The position numbers and the translations under genes are program-made. Below, in pieces: positions 34,666 to 44,720 of a stretch of 64,000 bases of DNA. Within the stretch, counting starts at the first letter, position 1. The number at the start of each line of letters is the position of its first letter. The notes under the pieces are model-generated. The model was given only the letters and a program-made list of their open reading frames with translations. It was not told the DNA's origin and made no database searches. This DNA comes from Armatimonadota bacterium. GTDB taxonomy: Bacteria; Armatimonadota; Fimbriimonadia; Fimbriimonadales; Fimbriimonadaceae. Location of the stretch: positions 287,280 through 351,279 of the forward strand of contig JAFDWU010000001.1 in the NCBI GenBank assembly GCA_018268315.1, read 5' to 3'.

Positions 34666-34979
34666 GTAAAACGTACAAGACGGGCGCGCTCGCTGCCATC
34701 CATGAGACCGCGTCGGACCTGCATGAAGCCGGACTGGTGAGCAAGCGAACCATGCATCGCTTTGACGAGTTGTGCCTGACGCCGGTAGAAGAATTGTCGG
34801 CCTCAGAAATCAGGGCCATCCGCCAGAAGGCGAGAGTCAGTCAAAGCGTGTTCGCCCGTTATCTAAATGTGTCCCCTGGCATAGTCAGTCAGTGGGAGCG
34901 GGGCGAAAAGCATCCCGCGGGCGCATCACTGAAGCTGCTTGTCATCGTTCGCCGAAAGGGCCTAGAGGCGATCGCATAA
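34662..34979 (+). CDS. XRE-family antitoxin (COG2944-like)
   Basis: 105 residues. The C-terminal half is a helix-turn-helix domain, IRAIRQKARVSQSVFARYLNVSPGIVSQWERGEKHPAGASLKLL, which is the standard COG2944 partner of COG4737 toxins. The N-terminal 55 residues probably bind the toxin. It should repress its own operon; an inverted repeat upstream of the toxin gene is a candidate operator. Confidence 0.88.
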   Translation: MSKTYKTGALAAIHETASDLHEAGLVSKRTMHRFDELCLTPVEELSASEIRAIRQKARVSQSVFARYLNVSPGIVSQWERGEKHPAGASLKLLVIVRRKGLEAIA

Positions 34980-35163
34980 AACGGAGCCGGGTCTGCGGTT
35001 GCAGCCCAGCAAGCGACGCAATCGGAAGAAGACAAGGCGGCGCGAAGATTAGATTTCTCACGAATGGATGACTGGCAATTCCTGCTCCGCCCGAATGTCC
35101 TAGGGCGTTGAGGGTTCAATGGCCCGGTTCCCAAGTCTCCGCATTAGCCATAATTCGTAGAGC

Positions 35164-37008
35164 ATGTCTAACGAGATTCGCCGCATAGTCGCTACCGACT
35201 GCGGCTCGACCACTACGAAAGCGATTTTGATTGAGCGAAGCGACAAGGGCGAATACCGCCTTGTTGCCCGAGGCGAAGCGCCCACGACCGTTGAAAAGCC
35301 GTTTGAGGACGTTACGGTTGGCGTTCTGAACTCTATCACCGAGCTTGAGGAAATCACCGAAGAGCACGTTCCCGACGGATTCAAGAAGGGCCGCCGGAAA
35401 CTGATTGAAAATGGCGTGGTGAAGCGCTACCTGAAGGAAGGCAAGCGGTCGGGGACGGCAGCCAATGATTTAGACGGCTCGGACATGTACGTTTCCACCA
35501 GCTCGGCCGGTGGCGGCCTTCAGATGATGGTGGCCGGTGTTGTGAAGTCAATGTCGGCGGAATCGGCCGAGCGCGCCGCGCTTGGCGCGGGCGCGATTCT
35601 GATGGACACGCTTGCGGTGGACGATGGACGTCGCGAGTATCAGAAAGTTGAGAGACTGCGCCAATTGCGCCCGGACATCATTTTGATGTCGGGCGGTACT
35701 GACGGCGGCACGAAGTCTCACCTCATCGAGATGTCGGAAGTCATTCGGCGCGCCGATCCGAAGCCTCGCTTCGGCGACATGAAACTGCCGGTCATTTTCG
35801 CGGGCAACAAGGACGCGCGAGAGGATGTGAAGTCCGTGCTTGGAAGCACGATCGAATTGAAGGTCGTGGATAACATTCGCCCGACGCTGGACAAAGAGAA
35901 TCTTGACCCGGCTCGTGACGAAATTCACGAGATGTTCCTTGAGCACGTAATGCAGCAAGCGCCAGGCTACAGCAAGCTGCTGGACTGGACGAGCGAAGAG
36001 GTTATGGCAACGCCGAACGCGGTCGGCAAGCTGATGAAGCATTACGCGGACCAGGAGAACATTAACATCCTGGGCGTGGACATCGGCGGCGCAACGACGG
36101 ATGTGTTCAGCGTTTTTAGCGGAATCTATAACAGAACGGTTTCCGCAAACCTGGGAATGAGCTACTCGATCTGTAACGTGCTAAAGGAAGCGGGGAGCGA
36201 GAATATCGCGCGCTGGCTGCCGTTTGAGATCGACCCGGCGGAGGTCCGCAATCGGCTCCGCAACAAGATGATTCGCCCGACGACGATCCCGCAGTCTTAC
36301 GAAGACTTGCTGATCGAGCACGCGGTTTCTCGCGAAGCATTGCGCCTTGCCTTTGAGCATCACAAATCACTTGCTCGTGGTCTGACGGGCATGCAGCAGC
36401 AGCGCGACATCGGCCAGATTTTCAATCAAGCCGCCAGTGGCCAAACGCTGGTGAACATGATGGCGCTGAACATGATCATCGGCTCGGGTGGCGTACTTTC
36501 CCACGCTCCGCGCCGCGCTCAATCCGCGCTGATGATGATGGATGCGTATCAACCGGAAGGCGTGACCGACCTGACGGTCGACTCGATCTTCATGATGCCG
36601 CACCTTGGTGTGCTTGCAGAACACTTCTACGACGCCGCCCGCGAGGTCTTCGAGCGAGACTGCATCGTGCGTTGCGGTCCGTGCATCGCCCCGGTAGGCA
36701 CTGGCAAGGACGGCGATCCGTGCGTGACGGTTAAAGGCGGCTCGATCAATACGAGCGTGCCGTTTGGCGAGATTAAGATTCTGCCGCTGGCGACGGGTGA
36801 ATACGTGGATGTCGAGATCGAGCCCGCGAAGGGCTTCGACGTCGGCGCAGGCAAGGGCAACAAGCTAAGCGCCAAGTTGGAAGGCGGAACAGTGGGATTG
36901 ATCATCGATACCCGCGGACGGCCGTTCAACATCGCGTTGAACGCGCCAAATCGCATCCAGAAGCTGCGAAGCTACTTGGAAGCGTTTGGTCTGCCGTTGC
37001 CTAAGTGA
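35164..37008 (+). CDS. MutL/GlmL-family ATPase (glutamate-mutase-associated type), orphan
   Basis: ASKHA-fold protein of 614 residues. It opens with the phosphate-1 motif ATDCGSTTTKAILIE and has LMSGGTDGGTKSHLIEM, ILGVDIGGATTDVFSVF and LNMIIGSGGVLSHAP in order, all hallmarks of the MutL family (Pfam MutL, PF13941). Members are encoded with B12-dependent glutamate or ornithine mutases and may reactivate them. No mutase subunit gene is adjacent here; mqnC follows by 38 bp. CATAAT lies 9 nt before the ATG. Confidence 0.8.
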   Translation: MSNEIRRIVATDCGSTTTKAILIERSDKGEYRLVARGEAPTTVEKPFEDVTVGVLNSITELEEITEEHVPDGFKKGRRKLIENGVVKRYLKEGKRSGTAANDLDGSDMYVSTSSAGGGLQMMVAGVVKSMSAESAERAALGAGAILMDTLAVDDGRREYQKVERLRQLRPDIILMSGGTDGGTKSHLIEMSEVIRRADPKPRFGDMKLPVIFAGNKDAREDVKSVLGSTIELKVVDNIRPTLDKENLDPARDEIHEMFLEHVMQQAPGYSKLLDWTSEEVMATPNAVGKLMKHYADQENINILGVDIGGATTDVFSVFSGIYNRTVSANLGMSYSICNVLKEAGSENIARWLPFEIDPAEVRNRLRNKMIRPTTIPQSYEDLLIEHAVSREALRLAFEHHKSLARGLTGMQQQRDIGQIFNQAASGQTLVNMMALNMIIGSGGVLSHAPRRAQSALMMMDAYQPEGVTDLTVDSIFMMPHLGVLAEHFYDAAREVFERDCIVRCGPCIAPVGTGKDGDPCVTVKGGSINTSVPFGEIKILPLATGEYVDVEIEPAKGFDVGAGKGNKLSAKLEGGTVGLIIDTRGRPFNIALNAPNRIQKLRSYLEAFGLPLPK

Positions 37009-37046
37009 AGCCGAGCCGGGTTCAAAAAGCGTAGAATCAACGTGAA

Positions 37047-38141
37047 ATGATTACCTACGCGCCGGAGCGTTACGCGGGCGCAACGATTGATACGATCGGC
37101 GACAAGGTCTTCTTCGGCAAGCGCATCAGCGAAGAGGATGCCTTATTCCTGCTGGAGCAGGCGAACCCGATTGATCTTGCTACCCTTGCAGATTTTAGAA
37201 GACAGGAGAAGGTTCCTGGCCGCGTCGTCACCTACATCATCGGCCGCATTCTGAACTACACAAACGTGTGCTGGGTGCGGTGCAAGTTCTGCGCGTTCTA
37301 CCGCCCGCCTGGCGACGACGAGGGGTATCTGCACTCCGATGAGGACATTCTTGCCAAGGTTCGCGATACCGTTGAGCAGGGCGGCGTGGAGATTCTTTTC
37401 CAGGGCGGCCTAAACCCCAAGCTGAAGATCGACTACTACGAAGGGATTTTCCGCAAGATTCATGAGCAGTTTCCGCAGGTGATTCTGCACGCGCTTTCGC
37501 CGGCGGAGATCATTTACATCGCGCATATCAGCAAGCTCACCTTACGCGATACGCTGGCCCGGCTGAAAGACGCCGGCCTGCATTCGATACCGGGCGCGGG
37601 CGGGGAAATTCTAGTCGACCGAGTGAGGAAGATCATCGCGCCCTACAAGGACACCACCGACGAGTGGTTGGAATGCATGCGCACGGCGGCGGAGCTTGGC
37701 ATTCGCTCGACCGCGAGCATGATGTTTGGGCACGTTGAGACGCTTGAAGAGCGAATTCAACATTTGAAGCGCATCCGCGATTTACAGGATGAGTGCGCTC
37801 CCTTCCGCGCGTTCATCGCATGGAATTTCCAGCCGGAAGAGACTCAGCTTGCGATTCCCGCGAAGGCTTCGGCGGCTGATTACTTGCGAACGGTTGCGGT
37901 TGCCCGCTTGTATTTGGACAACTTCGATAACTTGCAGGTTTCGATCCTCACTCAAGGGCCGAAGATCGCCCAGCTTGCGCTGGGATACGGCGCGAACGAC
38001 TTTGGCAGCGTGATGATTGAAGAAAACGTGGTTTCCGCAGCAGGAAACAAGTTCATTCTGAACGCCACGGAGTTCGAGCGGCTGATTGAAGATGCCGGTT
38101 ACGAGGCGAAGCGCCGCAACACGCGATACGAGCTGATTTAG
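37047..38141 (+). CDS. mqnC: Dehypoxanthine futalosine cyclase MqnC (radical SAM)
   Basis: Cyclises dehypoxanthine futalosine in the futalosine menaquinone pathway. The cluster motif is Cys75-x3-Cys79-x2-Cys82 (CWVRCKFC), with ILNYTNVC before it. EILFQGGLNPKLKIDYYEGI and HSIPGAGGEILVDRVR are typical, as is the C-terminal LGYGANDFGSVMIEENVVSAAG. It has 364 residues. No Shine-Dalgarno is seen; TAGAAT lies 9 nt before the ATG. It forms a pathway pair with mqnE. Confidence 0.93.
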   Translation: MITYAPERYAGATIDTIGDKVFFGKRISEEDALFLLEQANPIDLATLADFRRQEKVPGRVVTYIIGRILNYTNVCWVRCKFCAFYRPPGDDEGYLHSDEDILAKVRDTVEQGGVEILFQGGLNPKLKIDYYEGIFRKIHEQFPQVILHALSPAEIIYIAHISKLTLRDTLARLKDAGLHSIPGAGGEILVDRVRKIIAPYKDTTDEWLECMRTAAELGIRSTASMMFGHVETLEERIQHLKRIRDLQDECAPFRAFIAWNFQPEETQLAIPAKASAADYLRTVAVARLYLDNFDNLQVSILTQGPKIAQLALGYGANDFGSVMIEENVVSAAGNKFILNATEFERLIEDAGYEAKRRNTRYELI

Positions 38142-38917
38142 GATCTCGGCGCGAGCAGGAAGTCGATCACCTGATTCAGGCTGCTGATCGTCATCGTCGG
38201 CTCAGGCGCGCCTTCGGGCTTTTCCTCTGGCTTTGAATTCACACCTTGGCTGCTTGGGGGAACGTCGCTTGAGCGGCGAATCCAGATTGCTTGCCAGCCG
38301 CGATCAAGCGCGGGGCGAATATCGTGGCCGTAACTGTTTCCCACGAACAGTAGCTCGCTGGGATCGCACTTGAAGTGCTCTTCAGCTCGCCGGAAGACTT
38401 CTTCGTGAGGCTTGCCGATCTTCTGCTCGCCTTCAATCAGAATCAAGTCGAAATACTTCCCTATCTCGAGCACGTTGATTTCATCGCGCTGAACATCGGC
38501 GGGGCCGTTGGTGATGAGCCCAAGCGGATACTTTTGGGCAAGGATTGCCAGAATGGGCTCAGCTTCCGGAAACAGTTCAAGCGCGGCTTGGCGCTCTTTG
38601 TGATAGGTGTCGCCCAAACACTCGGCGAGGACCTGATCGTCGATGCCAACTTCCTGAAGGGCGAGCCACATTTGGTAATTGCGGGTGACTCCGCCTTTCT
38701 CCAGATACTTCTGATACCACTCGCCGGATTTGAAGTCTTTGTAGAACTTGCGGAAGGCTTCCGCCCAATGGCCGATCATTTCCTCGGGAGTGTGGTCGGG
38801 CGGGCCGCAAATCTCAAATGCTCGGTGGAGACCCTTCTTGCTGGCATCCCAATACGCACAGAGGGTGTCATCGAGGTCGAAGCAGATGGCACGTATAGGG
38901 CGTTGGGGTTGCGACAT
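38138..38917 (-). CDS. HAD-superfamily hydrolase (subfamily IA)
   Basis: Phosphatase-like fold with motif I FDLDDTLCAYWD (catalytic Asp pair), motif II LITNGPAD (Thr), motif III Lys in KIGKPHEEVF, and motif IV VGNSYGHDI. The cap lies between I and II, so subclass I. It has 259 residues; a Pro/Glu/Lys-rich insertion (PPSSQGVNSKPEEKPEGAPEP) near the C-terminus is unusual. Substrate unknown. Its 3' end overlaps mqnC by 4 bp in convergent orientation. Confidence 0.83.
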   Translation of the reverse strand: MSQPQRPIRAICFDLDDTLCAYWDASKKGLHRAFEICGPPDHTPEEMIGHWAEAFRKFYKDFKSGEWYQKYLEKGGVTRNYQMWLALQEVGIDDQVLAECLGDTYHKERQAALELFPEAEPILAILAQKYPLGLITNGPADVQRDEINVLEIGKYFDLILIEGEQKIGKPHEEVFRRAEEHFKCDPSELLFVGNSYGHDIRPALDRGWQAIWIRRSSDVPPSSQGVNSKPEEKPEGAPEPTMTISSLNQVIDFLLAPRS

Positions 38918-38953
38918 ATAGCGAAGCTCGTATAGTTTAGCTTCGGTTCAATT

Positions 38954-39928
38954 TTAGCTCATCCCCATGGCTGCACGTACATCAACCATGGTTGCGGCGG
39001 CAACCTCACGGGCTCGCTCTGCGCCCTTCTTAAGGGCGTCCTCAACGTCGGCGTCGGAAATATGGGCGCGGCGCTCCCGCATGGGGCGAAGATTCTCGTT
39101 TACACATTCGATGAGTTCGCGTTTGTTCTGCATACAGCCACGGATGCCTTGGCGGTCCTCCTCCCACTGAGTTTCCCAGTTCGGGCTGTACACGCGAAGC
39201 AGGTTGCAGACGGCGCAAGTTTCGGGAATGCCGGGATCGGTCTTCTTGATCTTGGTCGGGGTGGTGAAAGCGCTGTTGATTTTGGCGGCGGTTTCGTCTT
39301 CGGTGTCCGACAGGTAGATGGCGTTGTCGTAGGACTTGCTCATCTTGCGGCCATCGGTGCCGAGCAGCAAAGGGATGTCGCCAATTACGTTTTCAAATTC
39401 TGGGAAAACCTCGCCGTAAAGGTTGTTGAAGCGGCGGGCAATCTCACGCGAAAGCTCCAGATGGGGGGCCTGATCCTTACCGACGGGAACGCCGTGCGGC
39501 TTGTACATCAGGATGTCGGCGGCCTGAAGGACGGGATAGCCAAGGAATCCATATGACTCCCGCTCTTCACTGCCCATGGCCTCTTTCTTTTCTTTATAGG
39601 TTGGGACGCGTTCCAGCCACCCGAGGGGGGTCACCATGCTGAACAGCAGATGGAGCTCGGCATGCTCCTTCACGTCGCTTTGAGCGAAGATGATTGAGCG
39701 CTTGAGATCGATGCCGCCTGCGATGTAATCCTTAGTGATCTCGCGGGTGTTGTGCTTGATCAGGTGTGGCTCGTGCGCCATTGAGGTGAGGGCGTGCCAG
39801 TCGGCGATGAAGCAGAAGATTTCAAATTCGTCCTGTAAGCGGACCCAATTCCGGAGCGCCCCCTCGATATTGCCGAGGTGGAGACGTGGCTGAGTCGGCT
39901 GCATTCCGCTAAGAAGTCGTTTTGGCAT
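38954..39928 (-). CDS. trpS: Tryptophanyl-tRNA synthetase
   Basis: Class I synthetase. SGMQPTQPRLHLGNIEGALRN carries the HIGH-equivalent (HLGN), and GTDGRKMSKSYDNAI the KMSKS loop. VLQAADILMYKPHGVPVGKDQ is the conserved substrate region. It has 324 residues, bacterial type. It lies 6 bp downstream of the S2P gene, probably in one operon with lysA. Confidence 0.95.
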   Translation of the reverse strand: MPKRLLSGMQPTQPRLHLGNIEGALRNWVRLQDEFEIFCFIADWHALTSMAHEPHLIKHNTREITKDYIAGGIDLKRSIIFAQSDVKEHAELHLLFSMVTPLGWLERVPTYKEKKEAMGSEERESYGFLGYPVLQAADILMYKPHGVPVGKDQAPHLELSREIARRFNNLYGEVFPEFENVIGDIPLLLGTDGRKMSKSYDNAIYLSDTEDETAAKINSAFTTPTKIKKTDPGIPETCAVCNLLRVYSPNWETQWEEDRQGIRGCMQNKRELIECVNENLRPMRERRAHISDADVEDALKKGAERAREVAAATMVDVRAAMGMS

Positions 39929-39934
39929 GGCCTT

Positions 39935-40594
39935 TTAAATGTTCGGAAGGAGTAGTTTAGCCGCTGCGTCCGCAACCGGACCATACACGCGGTAGAAGGT
40001 TTCCGGGAACAGGAGAGCGACCATCAGGAGGCCAGGCATTCCGACCATGTCATTAAACCGAAAGAAGCGGTAGCGAAGCTTCTCTGGCAGAAGAAGGCCA
40101 AGCAACCAGCGGCCGTCGAGCGGCCCAAAGGGAATCAAATTGAAGCAAGCCAAGGCGATGTTGATGTACACCCCGTAATAAAGGAACTTCAACGTGAGAG
40201 CATTGTATTGGTTGATGCCGTTGAAGAAGAGGCCAGATCGCATCATGAGCTGCAGCAACACTGCATAGATGCAGGCTTGCACCATGTTTGAGAGGGGTCC
40301 GGCGGCAACTGCGGCAAAATGATCCCACCGTGGGTTGCGCATCAGTCTGGGGTTCATCGGTGAAGGCCGTCCCCATCCTATGCCGCGCCCAGCGATGGAG
40401 GTTACGATCATCATGATCACACCCAGGGGCTCGAAGTGCTTCGTGAGGTTCAGGGTCACCCTTCCAAACTTGCTTGGCGTGGGATCTCCGGCTAAATCGG
40501 CAACCTTGCAGTGGGCGTACTCGTGCAGTCCGATAGCCAAGAAAAGCACAAGGGCTTGGATCAGGATATTTTCAATGTTTATGTCTTGGAACAT
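39935..40594 (-). CDS. Site-2 protease-like M50 metallopeptidase
   Basis: Membrane zinc protease of the short S2P (YwhC/rip-like) type, 219 residues. The zinc motif H24-E-Y-A-H28 lies in the first helix, and the third ligand region is NLIPFGPLDGRWL (family NLxPxxPLDG). No PDZ domain. The family clips membrane proteins; natural substrates of this short type are mostly unknown. The gene starts 3 bp after lysA. Confidence 0.87.
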   Translation of the reverse strand: MFQDINIENILIQALVLFLAIGLHEYAHCKVADLAGDPTPSKFGRVTLNLTKHFEPLGVIMMIVTSIAGRGIGWGRPSPMNPRLMRNPRWDHFAAVAAGPLSNMVQACIYAVLLQLMMRSGLFFNGINQYNALTLKFLYYGVYINIALACFNLIPFGPLDGRWLLGLLLPEKLRYRFFRFNDMVGMPGLLMVALLFPETFYRVYGPVADAAAKLLLPNI

Positions 40595-40597
40595 GGG

Positions 40598-41854
40598 CTA
40601 CCGGGGAAGAATTTCGCGGGCGAACATATCCTGGTACGTTTCACGGCGCTGTATTAGTTGCACCTCGCCGCTTGAGCGCAGAAATACTTGAGCCGGACGC
40701 GGAAATCGGTTGTAGTTGCTTGCCATCGTGGCGTTGTACGCGCCGGTGCCGTGGACGAGCAGGAGGTCGCCGATTTCGAGGTCGGTGGGGACCTGAATGT
40801 CTTCGAAAAGAAGATCGGTTTCGCAGTGACGCCCAAAGATATCGGCGCTCTCGGTTTGGGCGCTCTTGCGTAGCGGTTCAACATCGTACTTCGCCCCGTA
40901 GAGGGCGGGACGCGGATTGTCGCTAAGACCACCATCGACGCTGACAAGGAGTTTGCCCTGACGGCGCTTTATGGCGGCCACCGAGTACAAGGTCTTTCCC
41001 GCATCGGCAACCATGCTGCGACCGGGCTCAAAGCCGAATTCGAGATCCTTGCGAGGAAATGTCTCCAGCGAAGCCAGCATGTACTCCTTCGGGCTGGGAA
41101 CTCCGTTGGCAACGCCGAGGCCGCCGCCGAAATTCACACTCTTCAAGGCGTGCGGGAATCGACTTTCTACCTCAGCGGCAATCTGCCCGAGGGTCTCGGC
41201 GGACTCCTTGGATGCCTGAAGGTCGATAATCTGCGAACCGATGTGGGCGTGGAGCCCGCTCGGCTGCAAGCCAAGCTCAGTGGCGAGTTCCCAAGCTGGA
41301 ATGACTTCCCCTTCCGGCCAGGAGAAACCGAACTTACTGGCCGCGCCTCCCGTGGAGATCTTGGCGTTCGTTTCCGGGTTCACGCCAGGGGCAACTCTAA
41401 GCGCCAACCTTGGCATTGCCGTTTGTCCGCCGACGCAGGAGGCGATCATTTCAAGTTCTTCCATGTTGTCAGCGATGATCTCGCCGATTCCCGCGCCAAG
41501 CGCGAACTCAAGCTCGCTTTGCAATTTGGCATTGCCGTGGAAGCGGCAGTCAGCCGCGCTGACACCGGCGGTTAGGGCGGCTCGCAGCTCGCCTTCTGAG
41601 GCGACGTCGAGCGACCAGCCGCGGTCTGCAAACCACCGAAGAACTTCCAGCGTGGGGTTCGCCTTGGTTGCGTAGCTGAGGTGCACGGGCTGATTGATGG
41701 CTTCCCAGGAGCTTGATTTTGCTGCGACCACTTCCTCGAAAAGAATGTAAAGGGGCGTGCCAAATTGCTCGCGCAATTTCTCAGCGAATTCAAGATCAAT
41801 CGAGGGTGCTGCCTTCTCCATCGCGGTGTGGGTTACGGACTTCAACCAAGTCAT
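40598..41854 (-). CDS. lysA: Diaminopimelate decarboxylase
   Basis: Fold-type III PLP enzyme that converts meso-diaminopimelate to lysine. The PLP lysine is in HLSYATKANPTLEVL, and the phosphate-binding and active-site segments FHGNAKLQSELEFAL, SVNFGGGLGV, EPGRSMVADAGKTLYSV and CETDLL follow. From the ATG at 41854 it is 418 residues. The frame is open to 41917, but that overlaps the divergent AraC gene. Neither candidate start has a clear ribosome-binding site. Confidence 0.92.
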   Translation of the reverse strand: MTWLKSVTHTAMEKAAPSIDLEFAEKLREQFGTPLYILFEEVVAAKSSSWEAINQPVHLSYATKANPTLEVLRWFADRGWSLDVASEGELRAALTAGVSAADCRFHGNAKLQSELEFALGAGIGEIIADNMEELEMIASCVGGQTAMPRLALRVAPGVNPETNAKISTGGAASKFGFSWPEGEVIPAWELATELGLQPSGLHAHIGSQIIDLQASKESAETLGQIAAEVESRFPHALKSVNFGGGLGVANGVPSPKEYMLASLETFPRKDLEFGFEPGRSMVADAGKTLYSVAAIKRRQGKLLVSVDGGLSDNPRPALYGAKYDVEPLRKSAQTESADIFGRHCETDLLFEDIQVPTDLEIGDLLLVHGTGAYNATMASNYNRFPRPAQVFLRSSGEVQLIQRRETYQDMFAREILPR

Positions 41855-41898
41855 TATGATAGGATGGGGAGCGGGCCCGAGGGCCGCATCTATTCCGC

Positions 41899-42789
41899 AT
41901 GTCGATTCATCACCCAATTAGCGATAAAGACCGGAGCGCCGAATTTGGGTTGGAGACAGAGCGCACGTTCGAATCTGCAATCTACGAGACGCGTGAAATC
42001 CACGGTTCCCCGTTTCATTGCAAGCGTTTTAAGGCTCGCTTCACGCTGAAAGAAAAGGGCGTGCTGCATTCGGCCCGGGATCACCGATTGGTGATTAACC
42101 GCGCGGGATCGGCGGTTATGAATTTGAATAACAAAGCCCGGTCCCTGGTGGTGCCGGGCTCGGTGGCATTTGTTCCCGCGGGAGTTTCAGGGAATGTTCT
42201 GTTCTCGAAAGGCGACCATGAGCTGAGCCTGCTTCACATCCCGATACACGAATTTGCCGCCGTCGAACGATTTGTAAATAGCCGCACGAATTCGCACGGC
42301 GCACGGGCTTGGCCAATCGTGACGCGCCTCGCCATCGAAGGCGGGCTGCTAGAACTTACGGAAGGTGGTAGCGATACGGTGAGCCTTAGCTTGCCGGCTG
42401 GCATATTGAGGGCCATTGCCGATTTGGGACGATTGGGGCGGCCGGTGTGGGTGACGGAAATCCCTTCGGCATTACCTCCCATCTTGGCCGAGCTCATCGA
42501 GGAGATATTGTCGACGTCGCACCTCAAGTGGTCGCTGAAGGATGCCTCGGCCAAGGTCGGCTACTCAACCTTCCACTTCAGCCGGCTATTTAAGAGCTCG
42601 GTAGGGCTGGGATTTCATGAGTTTTTGGAAAGGGCTCGGACGGATACGGCAATTGCGCTGCTGCTGAATACGAACGATCAGCTCGATATCATTTCCTCAA
42701 GGTGTGGGTTTGGGACGACGCAAAGCATGCGGGTAGCGATTAAGCAGCATGTAGGGTTAACCCCAAGCGAGTTCCGCTTCCCCGGCTAA
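41899..42789 (+). CDS. AraC-family transcriptional regulator
   Basis: 296 residues. The N-terminal part looks like a cupin sensor ([20 protein letters not shown]), and the C-terminal 100 residues hold two helix-turn-helix motifs: [39 protein letters not shown] and [31 protein letters not shown]. The spacer [10 protein letters not shown] matches the AraC pattern. The effector is unknown. It diverges from lysA and may regulate it; its 3' end overlaps trpB by 4 bp. Confidence 0.88.
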   Translation: MSIHHPISDKDRSAEFGLETERTFESAIYETREIHGSPFHCKRFKARFTLKEKGVLHSARDHRLVINRAGSAVMNLNNKARSLVVPGSVAFVPAGVSGNVLFSKGDHELSLLHIPIHEFAAVERFVNSRTNSHGARAWPIVTRLAIEGGLLELTEGGSDTVSLSLPAGILRAIADLGRLGRPVWVTEIPSALPPILAELIEEILSTSHLKWSLKDASAKVGYSTFHFSRLFKSSVGLGFHEFLERARTDTAIALLLNTNDQLDIISSRCGFGTTQSMRVAIKQHVGLTPSEFRFPG

Positions 42790-43967
42790 AGCTTGAAAAG
42801 CCGGGCGGCGGTTTCCATGTCTTTATCGCCGCGTCCGCTGAGGTTCACCAGAACGAGCGCGCCCTTCGGGAATCTGTCTTTCATCCAAAGAGGAGCAAAG
42901 GCGTGGGCCGATTCAAACGCGGGGATGATGCCTTCGAGCCTAGCGACTTCCTTGAAGGCGGTGAGCGCCTCGTCGTCGGTGACGGCGAAGTACTCCACCC
43001 GCCCGGTGTCCTTGAGGTGGGAGTGCTCCGCCCCGACGCCGGGGTAATCCAGACCTGCAGAGACCGAGTGGGTGCCCATGATCTGGCCCTCGGCATCCTG
43101 CATGAGGTAACTGAAGGAGCCGTGCAGAACACCCGGCTCACCGGCAGTGAGCGGAGCCGCATGAGAGCCGCTTTCGATGCCAAGCCCACCTGCCTCGACG
43201 CCGAACAGCTTCACTGACGGATCGCCAACGAAACCGGCGAAAAAGCCGATTGCGTTTGACCCCCCGCCGACGCAGGCGATGCCGTACTCGGGCAACGACT
43301 TGTACTCTTCTAGATACTGGGCGCGCGCCTCTTCACCGATGACTTTCTGAAACTCGCGCACCATGTACGGGTAGGGGTGGGGTCCAGCGGCGGTTCCGAT
43401 GACGTAGTGAGTGGTGTTCACGGTGGCCACCCAGTCGCGCATGGCTTCGTTCAGCGCGTCTTTTAGCGTTCTTGTGCCGCTGGTGACTTCGTTCACCTTG
43501 GCGCCAAGGAGCCTCATGCGGAACACGTTGAGCTGCTGGCGGGCGCAGTCATCCACGCCCATATAGACCTCGCACTCCAGACCAAGTAAGGCGCAAATGG
43601 TGGCGGTGGCAACGCCGTGCTGCCCGGCCCCGGTCTCGGCGATGATCCGCTTCTTGCCCATCCGCTTGGCGAGGAGGCATTGTCCGAGGGCATTGTTGAT
43701 CTTGTGGGCGCCGGTGTGGTTCAGGTCTTCTCGTTTGATAGTAACGTGAAGGCCTGTTTGCTCTGAGATTCGGGGGGCGAAAGTGATGGGAGTTGGCCGC
43801 CCAACGTAGTTCTTCAGCAGACCTTGAAATTCGTTGATGAAGGACGGATCTTGCCAGGCCGCGGCAAAGGCTTCTTCGAGCTGATCGAGAGCCGGGATAA
43901 GCGTCTCGGGGACAAAGCGTCCGCCATACGCGCCAAAGCGCCCGCGAGAATCTGGCTGGGTGAGCAT
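42786..43967 (-). CDS. trpB: Tryptophan synthase beta chain
   Basis: PLP enzyme condensing indole and serine. [15 protein letters not shown] opens the protein; [14 protein letters not shown] has the PLP lysine; [14 protein letters not shown] and [13 protein letters not shown] bind the cofactor. It has 393 residues, TrpB1 type. No trpA is adjacent, so the trp genes are dispersed here. TAGAAT lies 6 nt before the ATG with no Shine-Dalgarno. Confidence 0.96.
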   Translation of the reverse strand: MLTQPDSRGRFGAYGGRFVPETLIPALDQLEEAFAAAWQDPSFINEFQGLLKNYVGRPTPITFAPRISEQTGLHVTIKREDLNHTGAHKINNALGQCLLAKRMGKKRIIAETGAGQHGVATATICALLGLECEVYMGVDDCARQQLNVFRMRLLGAKVNEVTSGTRTLKDALNEAMRDWVATVNTTHYVIGTAAGPHPYPYMVREFQKVIGEEARAQYLEEYKSLPEYGIACVGGGSNAIGFFAGFVGDPSVKLFGVEAGGLGIESGSHAAPLTAGEPGVLHGSFSYLMQDAEGQIMGTHSVSAGLDYPGVGAEHSHLKDTGRVEYFAVTDDEALTAFKEVARLEGIIPAFESAHAFAPLWMKDRFPKGALVLVNLSGRGDKDMETAARLFKL

Positions 43968-44150
43968 TGCTCTATTCTACGTGCAACTTGAACCTACTTG
44001 TAGCTGACGGGTTTGGCCACGGGTTTTTAACGCACATCTGCAACCGGAAAAACCTTTGCCCATCCGCCTTGACCAGAGACTATCTTGGGCAAGTCCTTGC
44101 CCATGATAGTGCAAGATTCCAAACTTGCATTTAGTCCAGAATGGGAAGGA

Positions 44151-44720
44151 ATGAGTCTGTGGATACTTACTCGATTTGAGACCAAGGAAGATCGCCTTGT
44201 AGAGGTGCTGGATCTATACACGGAAACAATGCTTCATCGCCCATGGCCGTTGAAGCTCGTCCGCGACTCCCTTTGGCAGCGGGAGCGGTTCCCAAAGCAA
44301 TTTCTTACCCTGCATGGCTTTGCGAACGAGAACGACGCAAAGACCTACCAGCAGAGCATTGGCGCCACGAATTACCCAGAGCAGTTTGCCCAGATATGCG
44401 TCACACCTCCGAATATCGTGTATTTGGAATGCACCCACGCGGTTGGCGGCCACATGCTGGTGAAACCGGACGAGGATTTCCTTTCCATCAGCCACCGGAT
44501 TGCGGAGCCGGGTTATGGAGAACAGCTCGCGGAAGAGATTGAGATGATTTTCTCTGAGCTCACGATGATCGCCGGGTTTCGGGCCGGGCTTGTGTGCGTG
44601 AATCAGGCTTTGGAGGAAGAAGTTTATTCTTTCGCGAGTTGGAGCAAATTGGAGGCGTTTCTGGCTTCACTTCCGGAGATCGAGGTCTACAAAGTGCTGG
44701 CTTACCACCGGCTTAAATGA
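44151..44720 (+). CDS. Hypothetical protein, possible duplicated dimeric alpha/beta-barrel (ABM-like)
   Basis: No firm family. I place the start at ATG 44151 (GGGA just upstream), giving 189 residues; upstream in-frame starts (TTG 44085, ATG 44103) would add up to 22 residues without a ribosome-binding site. The segments MSLWILTRFETKEDRLVEVLDLY and TLHGFANENDAKTYQQS, and again ELTMIAGFRAGLVCVNQALEEEVYSFASWSKLEAFLAS, look like two antibiotic-biosynthesis-monooxygenase-type repeats; this is inferred from pattern. Confidence 0.55.
   Translation: MSLWILTRFETKEDRLVEVLDLYTETMLHRPWPLKLVRDSLWQRERFPKQFLTLHGFANENDAKTYQQSIGATNYPEQFAQICVTPPNIVYLECTHAVGGHMLVKPDEDFLSISHRIAEPGYGEQLAEEIEMIFSELTMIAGFRAGLVCVNQALEEEVYSFASWSKLEAFLASLPEIEVYKVLAYHRLK

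Noticed and set aside
34294-34979. Toxin-antitoxin pair as the mark of a prophage or genomic island.
   Set aside because: No integrase, transposase, tRNA attachment site or flanking repeats are found; the surrounding genes are ordinary chromosomal genes.
44048-44102. Two overlapping hairpins upstream of trpB (GGGCAAG/CTTGCCC and TTGCCCA/TGGGCAA followed by TTTTT on the minus strand) that resemble an antiterminator/terminator pair.
   Set aside because: The terminator stem is only about 7 bp with a 23-nt loop, no leader peptide or T-box elements are seen, and a -10-like TAGAAT lies 6 nt before the trpB ATG, which would put the hairpins upstream of the transcript.
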